Part shown: positions 42,518 through 49,963 of the stretch, one piece after another | Numbering within the stretch: position 1 is the stretch's first letter | Layout of the letters: every line of letters begins with the position of its first letter | Source: Candidatus Poribacteria bacterium | GTDB taxonomy: Bacteria; Poribacteria; WGA-4E; WGA-3G | Direction of reading: 5' to 3' | Length of the DNA: 64,000 bases | Assembly (NCBI GenBank): GCA_009841255.1 | Contig: VXMD01000067.1 | Location: 108,388-172,387 of the forward strand | The notes under the pieces: generated by a model | Seen by the model: only the letters and a program-made list of their open reading frames with translations | The model's database searches: none | What the model was told of the DNA's origin: nothing | Program-made: the position numbers and the translations under genes

Positions 42518-42530
42518 CTATGCCATCCCA

Positions 42531-43547
42531 TTAGAATTGGCGGAGAAACCGGAGATCGTTCTCGTAGAGAGTGCGGATGTCCGGGATGCGGAATTGGAGA
42601 TTCGCGATCCGTTCTACCCCCATACCGAACGCAAACCCCGTAACTTGATCCGGGTCGTAGTTCACGGCTTCAAATACCGCCGGATCAACAGCACCCGCCC
42701 CCAAGATTTCGACCCATCCGGTGCCACCACAACTCCGACACCCTTTTCCTTGACAGACGGCACAGGAAATGTCCATCTCTGCACTCGGCTCCGTAAACGG
42801 GAAGAAGTGCGGACGGAAGCGCATCCGCGTCTGGTCACCGAACATTTGTCGAGCGAAGGAGGTCAAAACTCCCTTGAGTTCGCTAAAAGTGGCGCGCGTA
42901 TCCACAAGTAAACCTTCTACGTGATGGAACATCGGCGTGTGCGAAATATCGTAGTCTACCCGATAGCATTTCCCCGGAACGATAATTCGGACGGGCGGTT
43001 TCTGTGCCTCCATGGCGCGGATCTGAACGGGCGAGGTATGCGTCCGCAAAAGACGTCCGTCCGTTAGGTAAAAGGTATCGTGTAAGTCGCGAGCGGGATG
43101 GTCGGCAGGCGTATTCAGAGCATCGAAGTTGTAATATTCGGTCTCAACATCGGGTCCTGTCATCACTTGAAACCCCATTTGATGGAAAATCGCCTCAATC
43201 CGTTCTAACGTTTGCATAATGGGGTGCGCTTTCCCGTAGGTCGGTTTCCGTCCGGGAAGTGTGATGTCAATGGCTTCTGCTTCAAGCTGCTGTTCCTGTT
43301 GCTGACGATGCAATGCCTGCGTCGCGGCTTCAAACGCCTGTGTGAGCGTGGTACGCACTTCATTTGCGAGTTTGCCGATTATCGGACGCTCCTCTTTGGA
43401 AAGCTTACCCATGCCTTTCATGACCTCGGTGAGTTTTCCTCTGCGTCCAAAATACGTGATTCGGAGCGACTCAAGCGTGTCTCGCGTTTTCACGACTTTT
43501 AGAGCCTCAAGTGCCTCTGCTTGAATCGCTTGCAATTCTGCTTTCAT
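42531..43547 (-). CDS. pheS: Phenylalanine-tRNA ligase alpha subunit
   Basis: The 338-residue class II synthetase subunit charges tRNA-Phe as an alpha2-beta2 enzyme with PheT. The N-terminal coiled coil comes first. Motif 2 region RTHTSPVQIRAMEAQKPPVR and FHHVEGLLVDTRATFSELKG are clear, and motif 3 is GFAFGMGVERIANLQFRIPD with the Phe-pocket region upstream. An internal CAVCQGKGCRSCGGTGWVE zinc-like insert is typical of this subtype. pheT is not adjacent, which is unusual; an FGE-like gene follows instead. Its own promoter lies at 43613-43641, and a T-box relic lies further upstream. Confidence 0.95.
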   Translation of the reverse strand: MKAELQAIQAEALEALKVVKTRDTLESLRITYFGRRGKLTEVMKGMGKLSKEERPIIGKLANEVRTTLTQAFEAATQALHRQQQEQQLEAEAIDITLPGRKPTYGKAHPIMQTLERIEAIFHQMGFQVMTGPDVETEYYNFDALNTPADHPARDLHDTFYLTDGRLLRTHTSPVQIRAMEAQKPPVRIIVPGKCYRVDYDISHTPMFHHVEGLLVDTRATFSELKGVLTSFARQMFGDQTRMRFRPHFFPFTEPSAEMDISCAVCQGKGCRSCGGTGWVEILGAGAVDPAVFEAVNYDPDQVTGFAFGMGVERIANLQFRIPDIRTLYENDLRFLRQF

Positions 43548-43566
43548 GGTAGCCTTTGTATGTTAC

Positions 43567-43583
43567 GGCACACGGAGTGTGCC
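43567..43583. repeat. REP-like palindrome GGCACAC-GGA-GTGTGCC
   Basis: A 7 bp stem with a 3-base loop inside a 28-base stretch (GTTACGG... to CCTACTAC) that recurs at 48640-48667. It lies in the pheS leader. Confidence 0.65.
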
Positions 43584-43612
43584 TACTACTTTTAAGAGAT
43601 CGTTCCTATAGA

Positions 43613-43641
43613 AGGATAGCACTCACCGGCATGTCTGTCAA
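43613..43641 (-). promoter_or_regulatory. Promoter of pheS
   Basis: TTGACA (43636-43641), 17 bases, TATCCT (43613-43618) on the minus strand. It lies between the T-box-like sequence and pheS, so this transcript would bypass the T-box. Confidence 0.65.
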
Positions 43642-43686
43642 CAAAAAATGCCCGCCACTTCGCTCCATAAAGGTTAATTTCCTTCT

Positions 43687-43747
43687 GGGGACGAAAGCGA
43701 TAGACACCTACTTCCGCGGTACCACCCCGCTTGGCAATAGATTATAG
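43687..43747 (-). promoter_or_regulatory. T-box riboswitch antiterminator core (probable remnant)
   Basis: Minus strand 43714-43730 reads GCGGGGTGGTACCGCGG, matching the invariant T-box GGGTGGNACCGCG. It is followed by TTTCGTCCCC (about 43686-43695), which closes the antiterminator helix GGGG/CCCC. T-boxes sense uncharged tRNA and commonly control pheS. No Stem I or downstream terminator (GGGGACGA plus T-run) is evident. The upstream 100 bases include a REP-like hairpin (GGGAT-CTCCGA-ATCCC), and a promoter lies after the T-box. Confidence 0.65.
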
Positions 43748-43827
43748 CGACTGGTAGGTCGAACTTACAGAAATAGTCAGAAAACATCGGGATTCGGAGA
43801 TCCCTCCTACAGTGCCGTGTGCGGAAA

Positions 43828-44595
43828 CTATGGTGCGCTGAAATCAGAACCCTTTTTGAGGGCACCCCATGATGTCGTAAGATTGTCTCTTGAACTCACC
43901 GCCAAAACAGTCTGATCCTTTACCCATTGAATAAACTTGGGTGTAAAACTGCTCACAGTTTCATTGAATGCCAAGCCATAGAGGTTCCCAGTATCAGGAT
44001 TAAAGGCTGGCTTTGTGCTATGCCCTAAACCTTCATTACCGAAATCAATCGGAGCAAAATTTAGTTCCAGATGTACCTTTTTAGGTGGAAACCCCTTACA
44101 GGAAATAGCCAATAGATCCTTGTTTTTTCCTCTCCCTGCATAGTAGAGAACCTTTATATCTGGACCTTCTTTATCGAATGGGTATAACTCCGGTGTGATA
44201 GCCTTGTAACGGGAGACATCAACACCCACTATACTCAAGACAACTATTGTGCTCCTTGTTCCCATAGCATGTTCTATTTCCGCATATGTTTCTATCTTCG
44301 GCTGTCTCTTTACCAATCCTTGATAGTCGTAAAGATCCATATCGAAAGCCCCATGTGCATGTCTGATATTAGTACCGCCAAACAGTGCTTTTTTATTCTT
44401 GGACTTCCCAAGGTAAACAATATGATCGCTGTTGAGTACTACATTATTATACAGATAGAGCACTGAACGCATGTAGGCAGGGGAGTGTCGACCTACACGC
44501 TCTTTAGCACCTTGCGCAAACGAGACTTCAACTGTGCCAAATACCAACGCATAAAATAACAATAGTGAGAAAACCCGATAACTGCGCAGTCTCAT
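43828..44595 (-). CDS. Exported protein of unknown function with TTxWGxLK tail
   Basis: A 255-residue protein with a signal peptide (YRVFSLLLFYALVFGTVEVS, cut near SFAQ). The mature part has mixed strands and helices (YLGKSKNKKALFGGTNIRHA; STIVVLSIVGVDVSRYKAIT; NFAPIDFGNEGLGHSTKPAF) and matches no family I know. The C-terminal RDNLTTSWGALKKGSDFSAP holds the motif found at the ends of a LamG protein and two propellers here. GGAG lies 8 bases before the ATG. It is followed by the T-box remnant and pheS. Confidence 0.65.
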   Translation of the reverse strand: MRLRSYRVFSLLLFYALVFGTVEVSFAQGAKERVGRHSPAYMRSVLYLYNNVVLNSDHIVYLGKSKNKKALFGGTNIRHAHGAFDMDLYDYQGLVKRQPKIETYAEIEHAMGTRSTIVVLSIVGVDVSRYKAITPELYPFDKEGPDIKVLYYAGRGKNKDLLAISCKGFPPKKVHLELNFAPIDFGNEGLGHSTKPAFNPDTGNLYGLAFNETVSSFTPKFIQWVKDQTVLAVSSRDNLTTSWGALKKGSDFSAP

Positions 44596-44626
44596 AGAGA
44601 AACTCCAAGAAAGTCAAAAAGCAGAA

Positions 44627-44656
44627 AGGTCGCTTCTACAATAAGAGAAGCGACCT
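44627..44656 (-). terminator. Intrinsic terminator of the infC-rpmI-rplT operon
   Basis: A perfect 11 bp stem (AGGTCGCTTCT / AGAAGCGACCT) with an 8-base loop, followed on the minus strand by TTCTGCTTTTTGAC, 55 bp after the rplT stop. Confidence 0.75.
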
Positions 44657-44662
44657 AAACCC

Positions 44663-44697
44663 GTAGCGACCAGAGGTCGCTCCTACAAAAAGAGGAA
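44663..44697. repeat. REP-like palindrome GCGACC-AGA-GGTCGC
   Basis: GTAGCGACCAGAGGTCGCTC continues CTACAAAAAGAGGAAG. The second half recurs at 45418-45443 (GGTCGCTCTTACAAAAAGAG). Confidence 0.55.
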
Positions 44698-44710
44698 GGC
44701 AGACCTACTA

Positions 44711-45058
44711 TTAACCTTTTGCGAGGGTGGCGAGTTGCCCGAAACCGGCTTCGTCATTCACGGCGATATCGGCGAGGGCTTTCCGGTCAAGTTCAATACC
44801 AGCGGCTTTGAGCCCATGTATGAACCGGCTGTAGGTGAGCCCGTGCAATCTGGCAGCGGCGTTAATTCTTGCGATCCAAAGCCGTCGGAAATCGCGTTTT
44901 CGTGCGCGTCGGTGTGCGTAAGCGTGGTTCCACCCCTTCTCCACCGCTTCTTTAGCAGTGCGTTTGAGGTTGTTTCGTCCACCACGGTACCCTTTAGAAT
45001 GCTTAAGCATCCGGCTACGGCGTTTGCGTCGCACACTCCCTGTTTTTACTCGTGCCAT
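44711..45058 (-). CDS. rplT: 50S ribosomal protein L20
   Basis: The 115-residue protein has the standard L20 length and sequence: [60 protein letters not shown]. It binds 23S rRNA early in large-subunit assembly and often represses its own operon. AGGAG lies 8 bases before the ATG. It is the last gene of infC-rpmI-rplT and is followed by a strong terminator. Confidence 0.98.
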   Translation of the reverse strand: MARVKTGSVRRKRRSRMLKHSKGYRGGRNNLKRTAKEAVEKGWNHAYAHRRARKRDFRRLWIARINAAARLHGLTYSRFIHGLKAAGIELDRKALADIAVNDEAGFGQLATLAKG

Positions 45059-45157
45059 TAAAAAAACTCCTATTGCGATCGACAGCGTTACCCGCGGTCG
45101 CGTCTACAATCTGCCCGGATATGTAGTGTTGTTATGGTAGATGCCGGGCATTTACGT

Positions 45158-45352
45158 CTATTGATGAATGAGGCGTTTCAAGCGTTTCTCGTTGCTCGGA
45201 TGGACAAGGGTTGCCTGTCGCAATCTACGTTTGCGTTTCGCTGACTTTGAAATGAACAAGTGTCCTGCGTATGCGCGATTGCGACGGATTTTGCCTTTCG
45301 ATGTGAACTTGAAACGTTTTGCCGCACCTTTATGTGTTTTCATTTTCGGCAT
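45158..45352 (-). CDS. rpmI: 50S ribosomal protein L35
   Basis: The 64-residue basic protein matches L35: MPKMKTHKGAAKRFKFTSKG, KIRRNRAYAGHLFISKSAKR, KRRLRQATLVHPSNEKRLKR. AAGGA lies about 10 bases upstream of the ATG. It sits between infC (200 bp gap) and rplT (99 bp gap), the usual order. Confidence 0.97.
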   Translation of the reverse strand: MPKMKTHKGAAKRFKFTSKGKIRRNRAYAGHLFISKSAKRKRRLRQATLVHPSNEKRLKRLIHQ

Positions 45353-45417
45353 TAGAATATATCCTTGACAAAGTATAGCGACCCGCTAAATGCCACCGGC
45401 GTGATTGGCGTTGGCTT

Positions 45418-45443
45418 CAGGTCGCTCTTACAAAAAGAGAAGA
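45418..45443. repeat. Partial copy of the GGTCGCTCCTACAAAAAGAG repeat
   Basis: CAGGTCGCTCTTACAAAAAG matches the second arm of the palindrome at 44663-44697 with about three differences in 26 bases. It lies in the infC-rpmI gap. Confidence 0.5.
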
Positions 45444-45552
45444 TGTCGTGACCGGAAAATCGCTCCACAAAAAATTGCAAGCGGAACACGCGTGCTCGGG
45501 CGTCACGCGATCCGATCCTCGTGATGGCGTGCTTCTGCTGACGACAAAAACA

Positions 45553-46098
45553 TTACACAGATTTTGGTGCAAGGATCATTGACATGATGCGGGTTTCCAT
45601 TCGCGGCGGCTGTTCCACATCAGCCAGTTCTTCCAAGTCGTCTTTGAGCCGTGAAAGTAAATTTCTCCCAAGTTCAGTATGCAGCATTTCGCGGCCTCGG
45701 AACCGAACGGTTGCGCGGACCTTCCACCCATTTTTCAAGAAATCCTCGACATGCCGTTTTTTGAACTGGTAGTCGTGTTCCGCGGTATCTGGACGGAACT
45801 GCATTCCTTTCAGGACAACTTTCGACTGCTTTTTTCGAGCCTCGCGTGCGCGTTTGTTTTTTTCATACTGATACTTCCCGTAATCCATGATTTTGCAAAC
45901 GGGAGGCGTAGCATTCGGTGAAACCTCTACCAAATCCAACCCAACTTCTTCCGCAAGTTTCATTGCGTCGCGGGGCGTCATGACCCCGAGTTGCTTGTTC
46001 TCGTGGTCTATCAGTAAAATCTCTTTGGCTCGAATCTGATAATTGGAACGACTTTGTCTTTCCTTCGTCCTCTGAGTACGTCTGCCTTTGTAGTGTAT
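45553..46098 (-). CDS. infC: Translation initiation factor IF-3 with a probable AUA start
   Basis: IF-3 binds the 30S subunit and polices initiation. The C-terminal domain is clear (KGMQFRPDTAEHDYQFKKRH; VRATVRFRGREMLHTELGRN). The first ATG (45981) would delete half of the N-terminal domain. Upstream codons still encode conserved IF-3 sequence (NYQIRAKEILLIDHENKQLG), and the frame is closed by TGA just before 46098. The only suitable start is ATA at 46098, six bases after GGGGGTG, giving 181 residues, the normal IF-3 length. Non-AUG starts are known for infC and allow IF-3 to repress its own synthesis. Confidence 0.92.
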   Translation of the reverse strand: MHYKGRRTQRTKERQSRSNYQIRAKEILLIDHENKQLGVMTPRDAMKLAEEVGLDLVEVSPNATPPVCKIMDYGKYQYEKNKRAREARKKQSKVVLKGMQFRPDTAEHDYQFKKRHVEDFLKNGWKVRATVRFRGREMLHTELGRNLLSRLKDDLEELADVEQPPRMETRIMSMILAPKSV

Positions 46099-46405
46099 TT
46101 TTCACACCCCCAAGTCAAGGCGCTGCAGCGCGCCGCTTGTAAGCCCATAGAGACTACTTACAAGCTTATATATAGAAACGAAAGCGAACAACGGATTCGT
46201 TGTACTCCGGTATACAAGATAACTCTATCTACAAAACGTTCTGTATCCATTCCTCGGTACACTTAACTTCGACTTTCCGTCGATGCCATAGGGGATGTCG
46301 GGATTTGGGGACACCGCCTATAGATGAACTAAATGCTCTACCGACTCGGACTTACGAAGCACGCCAGACGCGTGATTCGTAACCTTTGCCCAAATGAATT
46401 AACTA
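46099..46405 (-). promoter_or_regulatory. Long structured leader of infC-rpmI-rplT
   Basis: From the promoter at 46406-46434 to the infC start is about 300 bases without a gene. It contains a perfect 9 bp hairpin (GCTTGTAAG / CTTACAAGC, 46135-46165) and the palindrome GCGCTGCAGCGC close to the start codon. Long leaders before infC are often used for autoregulation by L20 or IF-3. I see no U-run that would make a classical attenuator. Confidence 0.5.
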
Positions 46406-46434
46406 ATTATACCATATCGGTAACAAAAATGCAA
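46406..46434 (-). promoter_or_regulatory. Promoter of the infC operon
   Basis: TTGCAT (46429-46434), exactly 17 bases, TATAAT (46406-46411) on the minus strand, immediately past the stop of the upstream membrane-protein gene. Confidence 0.75.
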
Positions 46435-46435
46435 G

Positions 46436-46846
46436 TTAAAAAAATCCAATGGTCCATAAAGTCCGTAAAACGACCAACCCGCCTGCTAATCCCCCGAAAA
46501 CGACGATCAAACTGATGCTGACGACAAGAGCAAGATGGATAATCCGTTCGCCAAGTTCCGGTTGTTCGCTTATCCATGCCCGCGCTAACCAGAAGGTCAA
46601 CGCAACACTGACCAAACTCAGGATGCACGCCCCTAAAACCGCTACCAATATTCCTGAAAAGTCTACCATCTGCATCGTTTCTGGCAACGACTCGTATTCG
46701 GAGAAGCGCTGAATGACACCGATCAAAATGACTCCCAAAACAACAATGAAACCGATAAAAACGATGAAGGCTTTTTTAAATGCAGTTCCCATGTTCCGTC
46801 CAATCTGTGCCGCACATTCTTGACGAGTGTTTTTTAATTGTATCAT
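46436..46846 (-). CDS. Small membrane protein, unknown
   Basis: A 136-residue protein with three predicted membrane helices: AFIVFIGFIVVLGVILIGVI, GILVAVLGACILSLVSVALT, and HLALVVSISLIVVFGGLAGG with VVLRTLWTIGFF. I recognise no family. The ATG at 46846 has no strong ribosome binding site. An alternative ATG (MGTAFKKAF, residue 19) has GGACGGAA in front. It is divergent from the 46967 gene. Confidence 0.6.
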   Translation of the reverse strand: MIQLKNTRQECAAQIGRNMGTAFKKAFIVFIGFIVVLGVILIGVIQRFSEYESLPETMQMVDFSGILVAVLGACILSLVSVALTFWLARAWISEQPELGERIIHLALVVSISLIVVFGGLAGGLVVLRTLWTIGFF

Positions 46847-46895
46847 ATTTCACGTTAAATAGCAATCGCCTTGTAGGCGGCGTTCATCAAAATGC

Positions 46896-46924
46896 TTGAT
46901 TTATTTCGAGAAAGATGGTAAATT
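46896..46924 (+). promoter_or_regulatory. Promoter of the 46967 gene
   Basis: TTGATT (46896-46901), 17 bases, TAAATT (46919-46924), about 40 bases before the start codon. Confidence 0.5.
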
Positions 46925-46966
46925 ACTTTTATAAATCAGACGAATTTGGATCTTAAGGAGTTTCTC

Positions 46967-47557
46967 ATGGACGTAACATATACATCAGCAATTGCCGAGG
47001 TTATTGAGAAGTTAGAAGTAGGTAACCCGCTCCCGACACTCGTACCCCAGAAGGCATGGAACAGTGAACTGACGGATACTTTGGAAGCGGCGTCCCTTGA
47101 TGATCTTTTCCAAGGAGAATCGCTGAAAAACGCGACGTTTGCGGAAGCCATTAAAAGCGGTTTACTTCTGTGGAACGATGCCCTGGATGAATCGCATACG
47201 ATCTCGCAGGGATTGATGGATCAGACGGGAAGCTACTGGCACGGCATCATGCATCGCCGTGAACCGGATTACCCCAACTCCAAGTACTGGTTCGGTAGAG
47301 TTGGGACACACCCGATTTTCGCAGCACTGCGTGAACGTGCCCTCGAACTTTTCAACGAAACGACGGACCCATCGGACGCGCTCACAGAGATCGGACAGAC
47401 GATTGCAGCACAAGAAAATTGGGATTCTTACCAGTTTGTTGATTGGTGCCAAGCCGCTGCAGGCGACGCCGGTTCGGATGTAACCCGTTTCTTGCAACAG
47501 GTACAGGCGGAAGAGATTAAACTCTTACTGGCGTACTCCTATCGTAACGCCGTTTAG
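46967..47557 (+). CDS. Conserved hypothetical protein with a YWHGIMHRREPD motif
   Basis: A 196-residue, probably cytoplasmic protein from ATG 46967 (MDVTYTSAIAEVIEKLEVGN), which follows AAGGAG by six bases. The centre carries a striking invariant-looking block, SYWHGIMHRREPDYPNSKYW then FGRVGTHPIF, rich in His, Arg, Glu and Trp, which suggests an active or metal-binding site. I have seen similar blocks in uncharacterised bacterial proteins but know no function. It precedes two TlpA-like genes by 33 bp and may share their transcript. Confidence 0.65.
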   Translation: MDVTYTSAIAEVIEKLEVGNPLPTLVPQKAWNSELTDTLEAASLDDLFQGESLKNATFAEAIKSGLLLWNDALDESHTISQGLMDQTGSYWHGIMHRREPDYPNSKYWFGRVGTHPIFAALRERALELFNETTDPSDALTEIGQTIAAQENWDSYQFVDWCQAAAGDAGSDVTRFLQQVQAEEIKLLLAYSYRNAV

Positions 47558-47590
47558 CACACGCGCCAATTCACTTGAGGGGGACGGGCG

Positions 47591-48601
47591 ATGTTTCGGC
47601 GAAGCCAGCGTATCAGAATAAATAGAGACTGGTATCACTTTATTATTTTGCTCACGGGATTGTTATTGATGGCGTCCTGTGTGAATTCAACGCTTACCGC
47701 AACAATTTCGGATTCGATTTCAGCCAACCGCGCGTATAGTGAAATTAAAACAGATCTCGATGCACTTTCACAGGGGGATGGCCCGGCTGATTACGATGCA
47801 TTGATTGAGAAATTGGGGACCTTCATCAAGACCTACCCGAAACACAGACAGGTAGATGAAGCCTACTATTTTCTCGGGACCATTTTAATAGAACTCCAGC
47901 GCACTGAAGAGGGCATTGAGGTCCTTGAAGAACTCATCAAGGACTATCCTTTTGCTACATATGTTGAACCGAGTCTGCTGACCTTGGGATTAGCCTACGA
48001 CAAAATCGGTGAGCATCATAAAGCGGATGCCCTCTACGAAAAACTGGCAAATCACCCAAAGTACCGGAGTGGCAGATACGCTGTAACCGCACAGCAACTC
48101 CTTGAACAGGACAAAACCGAGCGAACAGGCGAAATATCAAGTGCGTCTGGAGCGAGTCCACACCCAAGTCGGCACCAATTTGTCAATAAACTTGCACCAG
48201 ATTTCCGAGTGATGGATATAAGGGGTGAGGAGCTGACGCTGGAACAGTACCGCGGGCAGGTCGTGCTCCTCGATTTCTGGGCAACGTGGTGTGGACCCTG
48301 TATCGCAGAGATGCCGAACGTTAAGTTGGCTTATGCGAAACACAGAGATCGAAACTTCCAAATCATCGGTATTAGCTTAGATACCTCAATCGCACCGCTT
48401 GAAGCATATATTCAGGGAGAGGGAATCGAGTGGCGGCAGTATTTGGACAGCACTGGTCAGATTGGTCGTTTATACGGTGTGCGTGCGATCCCGTCTACAT
48501 TTTTGATTGACGGCGCGGGCATTGTCCGCAGGGTGAACCTTCGGGGTCTCGCGCTTGAGAGAGCAGTTGCGGAACTCGTGCGGGAAAATTTGACGAATTA
48601 A
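47591..48601 (+). CDS. Lipoprotein with TPR-like repeats and a TlpA thioredoxin domain (CGPC)
   Basis: A 336-residue protein with a lipobox (LLLMASC, Cys30), so it is anchored to a membrane on the outer side. Residues about 60-180 form TPR-like helices (KHRQVDEAYYFLGTILIELQ; YAVTAQQLLEQDKTERTG). Residues about 205-336 are an AhpC/TSA-TlpA redoxin domain with the redox motif FWATWCGPCIAEMP and the cis-Pro region RAIPSTFLIDGAG. It probably reduces exported disulfides or haem ligands. GAGGGGGACGGGCG lies before the ATG. A paralogue follows. Confidence 0.9.
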   Translation: MFRRSQRIRINRDWYHFIILLTGLLLMASCVNSTLTATISDSISANRAYSEIKTDLDALSQGDGPADYDALIEKLGTFIKTYPKHRQVDEAYYFLGTILIELQRTEEGIEVLEELIKDYPFATYVEPSLLTLGLAYDKIGEHHKADALYEKLANHPKYRSGRYAVTAQQLLEQDKTERTGEISSASGASPHPSRHQFVNKLAPDFRVMDIRGEELTLEQYRGQVVLLDFWATWCGPCIAEMPNVKLAYAKHRDRNFQIIGISLDTSIAPLEAYIQGEGIEWRQYLDSTGQIGRLYGVRAIPSTFLIDGAGIVRRVNLRGLALERAVAELVRENLTN

Positions 48602-48643
48602 GTACCTTGATTTCTCCGTGGGATATGTTGATTGAAGGGTTAC

Positions 48644-48660
48644 GGCACACGGAGTGTGCC
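48644..48660. repeat. REP-like palindrome GGCACAC-GGA-GTGTGCC (second copy)
   Basis: Identical to the palindrome at 43567-43583, with the same flanks (GTTACGG and CTACTAC). It lies between the two TlpA-like genes, 29 bases before the ATG of the second. Confidence 0.65.
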
Positions 48661-48688
48661 TACTACCTTTACAACAGAGGAGGTAACA

Positions 48689-49840
48689 ATGTTCTCCCGA
48701 AATGAAATAACTTCACAGCAAAGCGAAAATAGAAATCTTTGTGCGGATCTCATCTGCGTGTTCATCAGCCTCGCGCTAATAGGTTCTGGTGTGAATTCTG
48801 CGGATGCTGCCCCGCTGAAAGCCGCCTACAAATATCAGAAAATCAAAGCAATCTCTAAAAGCCTCAAAAGGCAGAAGAAACAGGAAGATTTAGAGAAATT
48901 AGTCGAGAAATCTGCGGAATTCGTTGAAGCACACCCGGAATACAAACGGGTAGATGAGGTTTATTACCTTCTCGGTAACGCCTTAGTTCAGCTGGAGCGT
49001 GTTGAAGAAGGCATTAAGGTTTTTGAAGAAACCATCAAGACGTATCCAGAGGCTCGCTACGTTGAACGTTGTCTGTTGGATTTGGGATTGGCGTATGACA
49101 AACTCGACAATCACGATGCCGCAGACAGTGCCTACCAAAAATTAATAGATCACCCGAAATACGGTTCGCGATCACAGGCGAAACTTGCGAAGAAAATCCT
49201 TGAACAGGACAGGGCTGAACGAATGGGTGAATTACCGAAACCGCCTGGGGCAAGCATGAACGCAAGGGAGTGGATCGGTAAGCCAGCACTGGATTTTCAG
49301 GAGACGAATTTGAAGGGCGAAATACTCTCGTTGCAGCAGTACCGCGGACAGGTTGTGCTCCTCGATTTCTGGGCAACATGGTGTCCTCCCTGTATCGCAG
49401 AGATACCGAACCTTAAGAAGACTTACGAAAGGTATAAAGATCAGAAGTTTCAGATTATCGGTATCAGTCTGGACAGGTCAATGGAACCCCTCAAGGCTTA
49501 CATCGAAAAAGAGGAACTCGGATGGCTCCATTACTGGGATAAAAGCCGCAAGGTTAGCACGATGTATAAGGTGCGGGGAATTCCGGCGACCTTCCTGATT
49601 GACGGTGAAGGGGTTATCCGCAAGACAAACCTTCGCGGGCACGCCCTTGAACACGCCGTCGAGGACTTGGTGAAGGAGAACCTTGAGAAACCTACCGATA
49701 CTCCCACCAAAACACCTGAGGATAGTTCGCGACGACAGTCAATACCCGCAACAAAGATTATCACTCTTCCCGCCAAGACCCCATGCTTTAGCTTGTGGGA
49801 TGTAGGCGGGCATTGGGTCTGTCGTTCAAGAAACATTTGA
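48689..49840 (+). CDS. Exported TPR/TlpA thioredoxin-domain protein (CPPC) with an IS-derived tail
   Basis: The 383-residue paralogue of the upstream gene starts at ATG 48689 after GAGGAGG. It has a signal peptide (ICVFISLALIGSGVNSADAA), TPR-like helices (EYKRVDEVYYLLGNALVQLE) and a redoxin domain with FWATWCPPCIAEIP and RGIPATFLIDGEG. From about residue 360 the frame runs into the left end of the tnpB element: the last 23 residues (PAKTPCFSLWDVGGHWVCRS...) are encoded by its hairpin region. The original C-terminus was lost or replaced by the insertion. The redoxin domain itself is complete. Confidence 0.85.
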   Translation: MFSRNEITSQQSENRNLCADLICVFISLALIGSGVNSADAAPLKAAYKYQKIKAISKSLKRQKKQEDLEKLVEKSAEFVEAHPEYKRVDEVYYLLGNALVQLERVEEGIKVFEETIKTYPEARYVERCLLDLGLAYDKLDNHDAADSAYQKLIDHPKYGSRSQAKLAKKILEQDRAERMGELPKPPGASMNAREWIGKPALDFQETNLKGEILSLQQYRGQVVLLDFWATWCPPCIAEIPNLKKTYERYKDQKFQIIGISLDRSMEPLKAYIEKEELGWLHYWDKSRKVSTMYKVRGIPATFLIDGEGVIRKTNLRGHALEHAVEDLVKENLEKPTDTPTKTPEDSSRRQSIPATKIITLPAKTPCFSLWDVGGHWVCRSRNI

Positions 49841-49865
49841 CAAACACGAAAAAATGTGGTATAAT
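49837..49865 (+). promoter_or_regulatory. Consensus promoter of tnpB
   Basis: TTGACA (49837-49842), 17 bases, TATAAT (49860-49865). A leader follows with an 8 bp hairpin, GGCAGACA / TGTCTGCC, about 50-90 bp before tnpB. Confidence 0.8.
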
Positions 49866-49963
49866 TAAGACTATCACACTGGCAGACATAACGAGCGTAA
49901 TCGCAAGGTTACGTGTCTGCCTACCCACTCGTTAGGGGTTAAAGGTGTGATGTGTGATATACC

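Noticed and set aside
46262..46380. A tRNA-like stretch on the minus strand (AGTCGGTAGAGCA followed by CCCCAAATCCC)
   Set aside because: The D-stem, anticodon stem and acceptor do not pair. It lies inside the infC leader and is at most a decayed relic.
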